From SIG598 sp045605025 (lineage in GTDB: Bacteria > Bacillota > Clostridia > Oscillospirales > Acutalibacteraceae), in NCBI GenBank assembly GCA_045605025.1, contig JAZUPE010000064.1:1-54167 (forward strand): a stretch of 54,167 nt of DNA, read 5' to 3'. Under the pieces are notes generated by a model. That model was not told the DNA's origin. It was given only the letters and a program-made list of their open reading frames with translations, and ran no database searches. The position numbers were made by a program, and so were the translations under genes. The first letter of the stretch is position 1. Every line of letters starts with the position of its first letter. Below, in pieces: positions 7,872 to 13,984 of this stretch.

Positions 7872-8630
7872 ATGATGATAGACCTGAAAGATATCTCCGC
7901 CGCAGAACTTGCCGGTGGGATACATGAGGATGAAACCGGCTACGTCTGCGTCTACTGCGGGCAGAGATTTGAAAAGGGTGAAGTTTTTCCTGTGAATGAC
8001 CGGTTCTTTGATGCCGGTCGGGCGGCGCAGCTGCATCTCGACACCCACGACGACCGCATGGAGCAGCTTTTTGCCTCCGGAGAGAAAAATCTCTCCCTTA
8101 CTGATAATCAGAAAAATCTCCTCCTCCGTTTTGCTGCCGGAGAAAGCGACGCCGATATTGCGAAATCGTTGGGTGTCACAGCCTCCACGGTTCGTCACCA
8201 GCGGTTTATGCTCCGCGAGCGGGCAAAGGCGGCAAAGCTGTATCTCGCTGTATGGGCAATGGCGGAGGATGGGAAATCCCAAAAGAAAGACGCGGCTCAG
8301 GAAACACTACTCACGCCGCATGAGGGAGCAACAATGGTGGACGAACGCTATGTAATCACCGGAGAGGAACAGCAGACCATTCTTGAAAATGTGTTTCTCA
8401 GTCTGGAACCGCTTAAACTCAAGGTGTTTTCCAAGAAAGAAAAGAAAAAGATTGTCATCCTACGCAGAATCGCAGAGGAATTCCAGACCGGTGTGCAGTA
8501 TACCGAACCGCAGGTCAATGATATTCTCAGGGAAATATGGCACGATTTTGTCACCCTGCGCCGTTATCTCATCGAGTACGGCTACATGGAGCGTACCCGT
8601 GACGGCAGCGCATACTGGAAGCGCGGCTGA
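7872..8630 (+). CDS. DUF2087 domain-containing transcriptional regulator
   Basis: 252 residues from ATG 7872 (GGAGAAGGA at 7861-7869). Three parts are seen. An N-terminal segment carries a CVYCGQRF zinc-knuckle-like pair. Residues about 75-130 form a LuxR-type helix-turn-helix (LTDNQKNLLLRFAAGESDADIAKSLGV-like, split here for length: LTDNQKNLLLRFAAG then SDADIAKSLGVTASTVRHQ). The C-terminal part has KVFSKKEKKKIVILRRIAEEF and RRYLIEYGYMERTRDGSAYW, the signature of DUF2087, a domain often found behind HTH modules. It is probably a DNA-binding regulator with its own promoter; its targets are not evident. Confidence 0.82.
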   Translation: MMIDLKDISAAELAGGIHEDETGYVCVYCGQRFEKGEVFPVNDRFFDAGRAAQLHLDTHDDRMEQLFASGEKNLSLTDNQKNLLLRFAAGESDADIAKSLGVTASTVRHQRFMLRERAKAAKLYLAVWAMAEDGKSQKKDAAQETLLTPHEGATMVDERYVITGEEQQTILENVFLSLEPLKLKVFSKKEKKKIVILRRIAEEFQTGVQYTEPQVNDILREIWHDFVTLRRYLIEYGYMERTRDGSAYWKRG

Positions 8631-8674
8631 AGATTCTGCATAAAGCGCAGCAGGATATTTGTTGTGTTCCATTA

Positions 8675-8703
8675 TTGCGTTTTTGCGAAAAAAGCACTAT
8701 TAT
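8675..8703 (+). promoter_or_regulatory. Promoter of the 8746 gene
   Basis: TTGCGT (8675-8680), 17 bp, TATTAT (8698-8703). Confidence 0.6.
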
Positions 8704-8745
8704 GGATGCATAAATAGATGATAAACTGCTGAGAGGAAGATGACA

Positions 8746-10155
8746 ATGGGTACAGCCGAGTTTGATATGACAATGACACTGCGAGGCACTCAGGATGAAA
8801 TGCGTGCCATGCTGAAAGAATTCATACGCTACTGCGGCGGGGATACTCCCGCATATTTTTCCATGCCATCAGCCATGATCGGCGATGAGCGCGTCGTTTT
8901 TGATCTGATTGATAAGGCGAAGATTGAATCGATCATGGAGAGCATACCGTGCGAGCTGGAGATTTCCGCCTGTGGACCCTACGGCAGATACCGCGAACTG
9001 AATGATGTGGATACATTCAGAGATATGTCGTCAGCTGCTCCGAATGCCTACTTCACAGCGCATATCGGAGGCTTTACCGCCTACGACTCTCAGAGCCTCG
9101 ATTGTGAGCTCAAGGACGGCAGGCTCCATATTACTACCTCATATCTGTCCAACGAGGAAGGCCCAGAGGAGTATTGCGAATATTTCATGGAGCGTCTTCC
9201 CTACGAGGAGTTTATCGATATGTTCAGCATTGACCCGTCGGAGTTTGATGAGAGCGACTATGCCGAATTTGTCGAGTTTTTCATGGTCGATGAGGACGAA
9301 GGACTTCTCAATACAGAATACGAAGATTTTATCGCCGAGATCGGTGAGGGCTGTGTTGGGGTTGACGAGGAAGGCTACGCCGAGGCTCTCGCGAGGTTCG
9401 CTGAGTTGGGCATAGAATCCTATGATGAATTCAATTCCGATGACCTCGGAGATCAGCACAAGTATGAGTACGATCCCATTGCCGGAAGATACGTCGGTCC
9501 GGCGAAGTCTGAGCGCGTGAAAATTCTTGATTATGCCGGCGGTGCCACAGACGTCAACGAGGAGATCAGAGAGTATCTCAGGGTCAACGGTCTGCCCTGC
9601 GACGATGCCGCCATCGCGGCTCTTTCCGTGGAGGATGCCTACGCCGTGCTGGCGGGTACCTACGGCAAGGATAATGCCGCACCCGCAGAAGAAACTCAGG
9701 ACGAGCCGGAAGATGCTGATGAAGCGCTCGCTGCTGAGCTGGTGATCGAATCGGAACCTGCGTTTGATGAGAAGGCAGCAGATGAGCCCGTCGCCGCCGC
9801 AGATGAATCTCCCAAAATTGCTGCCGCTGTTGATGAACCTGCCTCGGAAACAGAAGTGAACGAAGAAAATGCCGATGTTTCAGAGAATACTGCCGAAGAA
9901 CCCGTCACTGAAGAAGCTGTTGTAGGGACTGATACAGCCGAAACCGAAGCTGCTCACGCAGCAGAACAATCCGCAGCGGGGGAAGCTCCTGCTGCCGATC
10001 CTGCGGCTGCAACCGAACAGGCCGAAAAGCGCGGCAAGGCATGGATAGCGTGGCTCATTGCGGCGGTGCTGGTTGCTGCAGCTGCGGCAGTTGCAGTATT
10101 ATGCCCCTGCGTTACCGAGGCAGCTGTCTCCGCAATAACCGCACTGTTTGAGTAA
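8746..10155 (+). CDS. Hypothetical acidic protein with C-terminal membrane anchor
   Basis: 469 residues from ATG 8746, preferred over ATG 8740 because AGAGGA (8732-8737) then has normal spacing. I do not recognise the family. Residues 1-115 look globular and begin with a beta-strand-like FDMTMTLRGT. Residues 115-215 are strongly acidic, full of Asp/Glu and aromatic residues. Residues about 315-425 are low-complexity Ala/Glu/Asp/Pro. Residues about 430-455 form one hydrophobic helix (WIAWLIAAVLVAAAAAVAVL) close to the C-terminus, preceded by KRGK, which suggests a tail anchor with the bulk in the cytoplasm. It has its own promoter and a downstream hairpin. No function assigned. Confidence 0.75.
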   Translation: MGTAEFDMTMTLRGTQDEMRAMLKEFIRYCGGDTPAYFSMPSAMIGDERVVFDLIDKAKIESIMESIPCELEISACGPYGRYRELNDVDTFRDMSSAAPNAYFTAHIGGFTAYDSQSLDCELKDGRLHITTSYLSNEEGPEEYCEYFMERLPYEEFIDMFSIDPSEFDESDYAEFVEFFMVDEDEGLLNTEYEDFIAEIGEGCVGVDEEGYAEALARFAELGIESYDEFNSDDLGDQHKYEYDPIAGRYVGPAKSERVKILDYAGGATDVNEEIREYLRVNGLPCDDAAIAALSVEDAYAVLAGTYGKDNAAPAEETQDEPEDADEALAAELVIESEPAFDEKAADEPVAAADESPKIAAAVDEPASETEVNEENADVSENTAEEPVTEEAVVGTDTAETEAAHAAEQSAAGEAPAADPAAATEQAEKRGKAWIAWLIAAVLVAAAAAVAVLCPCVTEAAVSAITALFE

Positions 10156-10169
10156 CCGAAATAAGCAGA

Positions 10170-10202
10170 CACCTGTCCGGCATATTCTGTAACGGACAGG
10201 TG
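10170..10202 (+). terminator. Terminator-like hairpin after the 8746 gene
   Basis: Perfect 10-bp stem CACCTGTCCG/CGGACAGGTG (10170-10179 with 10193-10202). The downstream T content is scattered, so termination strength is uncertain. Confidence 0.6.
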
Positions 10203-10243
10203 CCTTAATATGTTTTAAAATAGAAGAACGCATTTCTGCAGAA

Positions 10244-10274
10244 CAACAAAAAAGCCCACCGAAGCCGGTGGGCT
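10244..10274 (-). terminator. Rho-independent terminator of rpmB
   Basis: Minus-strand stem AGCCCACCG/CGGTGGGCT (10274-10253) with a small loop, followed by TTTTTTGTTG. Confidence 0.93.
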
Positions 10275-10296
10275 AAATCGTCTGGTTGTCAATCAA

Positions 10297-10485
10297 TTAG
10301 ACAGCACGGTTGACCTTGCCGGAACGCAGGCAGCGGGTGCAGGCGTGCACACGAGTGGGAGTACCGTTGACAATAGCCTTGACACGTCTTACGTTGGGCT
10401 TCCAGGTACGATTGGAACGGCGATGGGAGTGGGATACCTTGATTCCAAAAGTAACACCCTTGCCGCAGATTTCACACTTTGCCAT
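10297..10485 (-). CDS. rpmB: 50S ribosomal protein L28
   Basis: 62 residues from ATG 10485, preceded by AGGAGG. The sequence starts MAKCEICGKGVTFGIKVSHS and has RSNRTWKPNVRRVK and HACTRCLRSGKVNRA, the standard bL28 blocks. Two CxxC pairs (CEIC, CTRC) make this the zinc-binding C+ form. It sits in the large ribosomal subunit. The gene is monocistronic, with its own promoter and terminator, as is common for rpmB in Clostridia. Confidence 0.97.
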   Translation of the reverse strand: MAKCEICGKGVTFGIKVSHSHRRSNRTWKPNVRRVKAIVNGTPTRVHACTRCLRSGKVNRAV

Positions 10486-10536
10486 TATACTGTACCTCCT
10501 TTGCATTAAGCTTTCGTGTTTTCGTGCAACAGTCGT

Positions 10537-10565
10537 ATTCTACCACAGCTTTCGCACAATTGCAA
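10537..10565 (-). promoter_or_regulatory. Promoter of rpmB
   Basis: Minus-strand TTGCAA (10565-10560), 17 bp, TAGAAT (10542-10537). Confidence 0.75.
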
Positions 10566-10676
10566 TAGTTATTTTCATTTCGTCGTACTAAAAGATTTAC
10601 TGACCAATTGATATGACGATTTTTTGTTAATTTTCCCAAAGATTAAGTTTTTGTGAATAGTCTTTTAATAAAATTA

Positions 10677-10705
10677 TTGACAATTACCGAATTTAGGTGT
10701 ATGCT
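10677..10705 (+). promoter_or_regulatory. Promoter of sigH
   Basis: TTGACA (10677-10682), 17 bp, TATGCT (10700-10705). The predicted transcript would begin near 10712, only a few bases before ATG 10719, which bears on the sigH start choice. Confidence 0.7.
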
Positions 10706-10718
10706 TGAGGGGCATAAA

Positions 10719-11363
10719 ATGATTGGGGTGAAATATGGTTTGCCGCACAGCATGGTGCTCGAGGACCTGAATGACCGCTTCAGCGGCGTGTCCGACGATG
10801 AGCTGGCAGCATTGGCTGCGCATGATCCGCAGGCCTTCCCCGAACTGCTTAACAGATACTATCGTATTATACTATATAAAGTAGCCAACGTCAAGGCGTG
10901 CGGTATGGATGCGGACGATTTGATGCAGGAAGCCTCTCTGGGGCTTTACAATGCAGTACGCACCTTTTCTCTCGGTGAGGAGGCATCTTTTCGCACCTAT
11001 GCAGGAGTGTGCATAGACAACCGCCTGCGTTCGGCTGTCAGGAATTCCGCCCGCGACAAGAACAAACCGCTTACACACTACATGGAGCTGTCCGATTATT
11101 ACAAACAGGAGGACGCTTTCAGCGCGGCAGATGCAGGAGCAGATCCGGAATCGACGGTATTGATCGACGAAAGTGTTGCGGAGCTAAGGCAGCGGCTCAG
11201 AACGCTGCTCTCCGAAAAAGAATATCAGGTTTTCACACAATATCATCTCAACGACTGTTCCTACGAGGATATTGCAAAGAGCCTTGACATGGATGCCAAG
11301 GCAGTGGACAACGCCCTGCAGCGTGTCCGCAGAAAGCTGAAAAACGCCCTTTTGAGGGACTGA
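10719..11363 (+). CDS. sigH: RNA polymerase sigma factor of the SigH (sigma-30) type
   Basis: 214 residues from ATG 10719 (GAGGGG six bases upstream), close to the 218 of Bacillus SigH. TTG 10740 with GGGGTGA before it is the main alternative and fits the mapped promoter better. Region 2 shows DDLMQEASLGLYNAVRTF and FRTYAGVCIDNRLRSAVR; region 4 shows LSEKEYQVFTQYHLNDCSYEDIAKSLDM with RVRRKLKNAL. SigH directs early sporulation and stationary-phase genes in Bacillus. The window also has gpr and spoIIP, consistent with a sporulating lineage. The usual rpmG-secE-nusG neighbours are absent here, so assignment to SigH rather than another sigma-70 branch is by motif. Confidence 0.85.
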   Translation: MIGVKYGLPHSMVLEDLNDRFSGVSDDELAALAAHDPQAFPELLNRYYRIILYKVANVKACGMDADDLMQEASLGLYNAVRTFSLGEEASFRTYAGVCIDNRLRSAVRNSARDKNKPLTHYMELSDYYKQEDAFSAADAGADPESTVLIDESVAELRQRLRTLLSEKEYQVFTQYHLNDCSYEDIAKSLDMDAKAVDNALQRVRRKLKNALLRD

Positions 11364-11378
11364 TAACCATGGCGACCA

Positions 11379-11476
11379 CAGCCGAAAGGCTGTACAGCAT
11401 ATATGCCCTAGTAGCTTAATCAGAGCATTGCACCGGTTTGTGGGCAAGGGTGACGGTTAACCGCCGTCCGTGGGCG
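11379..11476 (+). ncRNA. Candidate structured RNA between sigH and the zinc-ribbon gene
   Basis: The 146-bp gap holds a GAAA-capped hairpin ACAGCC/GGCTGT (11379-11394), a possible TGCCC/GGGCA pairing (11404-11408 with 11442-11446), a stretch resembling a tRNA D-arm (TAGCTTAATCAGAGCA at 11412-11427), and GACGG/CCGTC with CGGTTAACCG between (11452-11468). There is no T-arm consensus and no CCA end, so it is not a normal tRNA. It could be an independent small RNA, a leader element of the following gene, or chance. Weakly supported. Confidence 0.35.
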
Positions 11477-11509
11477 AAATTCATTATTTCCAAAGCGAGG
11501 TAAAAACAC

Positions 11510-11788
11510 ATGTACGAAGACAAGACTCTCATTTGCAAGGACTGTGGCGAGGAATTCGTTTTCACCGCTGGCGAGCAGGAGTTCTATGACAGCAAGGGTT
11601 TCGTAAACGAGCCCCAGCGCTGCAAGGCCTGCCGCGATGCAAGAAAGAATGCCGGTCGTCCCGAGCGCGAGACTTTCATCGCTGTCTGCGCTGAGTGCGG
11701 TCAGGAAGCCAAGGTTCCTTTCAAGCCCCGTGAGGATCGCCCTGTCTATTGCAGCGAGTGCTTTGCTAAGAAGAGAGAAGAGCAGTAA
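11510..11788 (+). CDS. Zinc-ribbon domain protein (double CxxC ribbons)
   Basis: 92 residues with GCGAGG upstream of the ATG. Two ribbons are visible: CKDC...CKAC (residues about 11-40) and CAEC...CSEC (about 63-86). The central GEQEFYDSKGFVNEPQRCK block is characteristic of a small zinc-ribbon family widespread in Clostridia and often annotated as probable zinc-ribbon/DNA-binding protein. The length is normal. Its function is not established. It is flanked upstream by a possible structured RNA and downstream by a strong terminator, so it is probably monocistronic. Confidence 0.88.
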   Translation: MYEDKTLICKDCGEEFVFTAGEQEFYDSKGFVNEPQRCKACRDARKNAGRPERETFIAVCAECGQEAKVPFKPREDRPVYCSECFAKKREEQ

Positions 11789-11813
11789 TAGCTGACTGAT
11801 CTGACAATCGGAT

Positions 11814-11844
11814 GCTCCCCGGAGCCTTTTTCCGGGGAGCTTTT
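11814..11844 (+). terminator. Terminator after the zinc-ribbon gene
   Basis: GCTCCCCGGA/TCCGGGGAGC stem (11814-11823 with 11831-11840), short loop, TTTT tail. Confidence 0.93.
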
Positions 11845-11923
11845 CCATATTTATCCGCCATTTTCGCGGACAAACTATACCCGGAGCATTTTTGCTCCGC
11901 ATCAAGCAAAGGAGAAGATTATC

Positions 11924-12127
11924 ATGACCGTTACAAAAGACAGCATCATCGGCGAGATTCTCGATGCCGACCGCGCCACCGCTCCTTACTTCATCGCCAT
12001 GGGCATGCACTGCCTGGGCTGCCCCGCCTCCAGAGGTGAGAGCCTTGAGCAGGCCTGTGCCGTTCACGGTGTTGACTGCGCCGAGATGGTTGAGAAGCTC
12101 AACAAGCACTTCGCCAAGGGCGAGTAA
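11924..12127 (+). CDS. DUF1858 domain-containing redox-disulfide protein
   Basis: 67 residues, AAGGAGA upstream. It matches the DUF1858 / hybrid-cluster-protein-associated redox disulfide family: an N-terminal VTKDSIIGEILD block, then GMHCLGCPAS with a CxxC pair, and a C-terminal LNKHF. Family members occur alone or fused to larger redox proteins. The CxxC suggests thiol or metal chemistry, which is inference. It sits between two terminators, so it is a single-gene unit. Confidence 0.9.
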   Translation: MTVTKDSIIGEILDADRATAPYFIAMGMHCLGCPASRGESLEQACAVHGVDCAEMVEKLNKHFAKGE

Positions 12128-12141
12128 TTCACGCGTTTACA

Positions 12142-12174
12142 TGAGGAGCTGCCTTTGCCGCAGCTCCTCATTTT
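12142..12174 (+). terminator. Terminator after the DUF1858 gene
   Basis: Stem GAGGAGCTGC/GCAGCTCCTC (12143-12152 with 12160-12169), CTTTGCC loop, then ATTTT. Confidence 0.9.
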
Positions 12175-12189
12175 CGAGAGGGAATAAAT

Positions 12190-12600
12190 ATGAACGATGC
12201 ATTTGACCGCGCGGCATTGCAGAAATTAACCGGCGAGCATCTGACTCAGGTCTGGCAGGAATTTTGCGATGCCATCGAAGCCGAATACGAAACAGACCGC
12301 CTCTGGGGCAAGGGCTTTGGCTGCTGGACATATGAATACAAGTACCGGCGCGGCGGAAAAACTCTGTGTACGCTGTACGCGAAAGAGGGCACCATTTGTC
12401 TGCTCGTAACGCTCGGCAAAGCGGAACGCGAAAAGTTTGATGCGCGCAGGGAGAGTTTTTCAGCCCGCGTGCAGGAAATATACGATAGCACTCAGACTTA
12501 CCACGACGGTAAATGGCTGTGGATAGAGCTTCAGGACAGCACCATGAACGGCGAGCTGCTTGAGCTGCTGCACATCAAGCGCCGTCCCAACAGAAAATAA
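12190..12600 (+). CDS. DUF3788 family protein
   Basis: 136 residues, GAGAGGGA upstream of ATG. Recognisable DUF3788 features are the central GFGCWTYEYKYRRGGKTLCTLY block, the VTLGKAEREKFDAR segment and the C-terminal DGKWLWIEL followed by ELLHIKRRP. This is a small cytoplasmic family of unknown biochemistry, with YdhG/RHH-like fold proposals only. The gene precedes trmK by 25 bp, so the two are probably cotranscribed. Confidence 0.85.
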   Translation: MNDAFDRAALQKLTGEHLTQVWQEFCDAIEAEYETDRLWGKGFGCWTYEYKYRRGGKTLCTLYAKEGTICLLVTLGKAEREKFDARRESFSARVQEIYDSTQTYHDGKWLWIELQDSTMNGELLELLHIKRRPNRK

Positions 12601-12625
12601 CCACCCTATTATGGAGAATATGACT

Positions 12626-13303
12626 ATGAATTCAAAAGCATCTCAGCTCAGTCCGCGCCTTTCGCTGTGCGCTTCCTTTGTCCGTCAGGGCAGCGTGGTT
12701 GCCGATATCGGCACTGACCACGCGCTGCTGCCCGTCTGGCTGGTGCTCAGCGGCAAAGCGGTCCGCGCTGTGGCTTCCGATATAAACGAAGGACCGATTG
12801 AGCGTGCCCGTCTCAACGTAAGCCGCAATAATCTCAATGACAGAATTTCCACCATTGTCGCAGACGGTCTTGCGGGCATTGAGCCGGAACAGGTGGACGA
12901 TATCGTAATTGCCGGCATGGGCGGAGACCTGATTGCAGCCATCCTCGGCGCAGCCCCGTGGACAAAAGACAGCCGCTACCGGTTGATTCTCCAGCCCATG
13001 AGCCACGCTGAGCGCCTGCGGGAATACCTGTTCACAAGCGGCTTTGCTATCGAGCAGGAGCAGGCGGTCAGGGATTCAGGGCGCGTTTATTCTGTCATGT
13101 GCGCGTCATACACCGGCAGCGTGAACCACAACGACACCATGCTGTACGGCGGGCTGCTCATCGGCAGCACAGACGAAGCGGCGCGGGAGTATCTTGAGCG
13201 TACGGCAAATTCTCTGCGTGTACGCGCAGCGGGTCTGCGAGCCGCCGGAGACGAACAGAGCGCGCTCAGATGCAGCGACATCGCCGACAGGCTGAGCAAA
13301 TAA
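12626..13303 (+). CDS. trmK: tRNA (adenine(22)-N(1))-methyltransferase TrmK
   Basis: 225 residues from ATG 12626, chosen for the GGAG nine bases upstream; an earlier start at 12560 would overlap DUF3788. The N-terminus LSPRLSLCASFV then VADIGTDHALLPVWL is the SAM-binding motif I of the TrmK family. ASDINEGPIERARLN, VADGLAGIEP, IAGMGGDLIAAIL and LQPMSHAERLREYL are further family blocks. The enzyme methylates A22 in the D-arm of tRNAs. Length and motif order are typical. It is followed immediately by a strong terminator. Confidence 0.93.
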   Translation: MNSKASQLSPRLSLCASFVRQGSVVADIGTDHALLPVWLVLSGKAVRAVASDINEGPIERARLNVSRNNLNDRISTIVADGLAGIEPEQVDDIVIAGMGGDLIAAILGAAPWTKDSRYRLILQPMSHAERLREYLFTSGFAIEQEQAVRDSGRVYSVMCASYTGSVNHNDTMLYGGLLIGSTDEAAREYLERTANSLRVRAAGLRAAGDEQSALRCSDIADRLSK

Positions 13304-13326
13304 ATATCGTTCTCATAGGAAACAAA

Positions 13327-13369
13327 AGCACCGTATCTGCTGACTAAAACAACAGATACGGTGCTTTTT
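13327..13369 (+). terminator. Terminator after trmK
   Basis: Stem AGCACCGTATCTG/CAGATACGGTGCT (13327-13339 with 13353-13365), then a T-run. The stem also faces the converging 13382 gene. Confidence 0.92.
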
Positions 13370-13381
13370 GCTGATGAATAT

Positions 13382-13960
13382 TTACCAGAACCACTCCGAG
13401 GGCAGAAGCATCGTCCACGGCGCGGTTGCGATGGCCAGAACCATAGCAGTGCGCCTGATTTCCGGCACGTCCAGAGACCGGGTCAGACGCAGAGCCATGT
13501 TCTTGTTGAAGAAGTAAATGAGCAGTGCTCCCAGTCCGATGGAAAGAAGAACAAACAGTACGGAGAAAATGCTCTCAAATGGATTGGCCATGACGGGTTC
13601 AGCAACATTATGACTCCACCACGCGCCGAACTTAGTCTGATCGCCCAGCACCAGCGTGGGACCGACTCCCCAGAAGAACAGGAAACCGGCAGACACGAGA
13701 TCGCTGATGAATCCGAAAATCCATGTCAGGACGATGGACCGTACCCAGTCACCCCATGGTTTATAATCGGATTCACCGCGCTTGCGTGCAAGCACTGTGA
13801 ACATGATCAGCAGCACGACACTGTCGATCACAAAATTCACCGGCAGCGCGACAAGCCACACTGACGGCATGAACGTCAGCATCCAGATGGGGAAAAGCAG
13901 GTTGTACAGTTTCGTGCCGCCCCGGGCAGACAATGCACGCTCGTTTTGTGCGTTATTCAT
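13382..13960 (-). CDS. Hypothetical polytopic membrane protein
   Basis: 192 residues, about five membrane segments (near 20-38, 40-60, 75-98, 128-150 and 166-182). GTGAGGA precedes the ATG. The start lies 24 bp beyond the stop of the ClpE-like gene, so it is the downstream partner in that operon. I recognise no family. The segment FFNKNMALRLTRSL between the last helices is basic, as expected for a cytoplasmic loop. A functional link to the unfoldase is inferred from position only. Confidence 0.7.
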   Translation of the reverse strand: MNNAQNERALSARGGTKLYNLLFPIWMLTFMPSVWLVALPVNFVIDSVVLLIMFTVLARKRGESDYKPWGDWVRSIVLTWIFGFISDLVSAGFLFFWGVGPTLVLGDQTKFGAWWSHNVAEPVMANPFESIFSVLFVLLSIGLGALLIYFFNKNMALRLTRSLDVPEIRRTAMVLAIATAPWTMLLPSEWFW

Positions 13961-13984
13961 TCTTGATCCTCACCCTGTAAAAAG

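Noticed and set aside
11404..11476. tRNA gene suggested by a D-arm-like stretch
   Set aside because: No T-arm GGTTCGA motif, no paired 7-bp acceptor and no anticodon stem in register.
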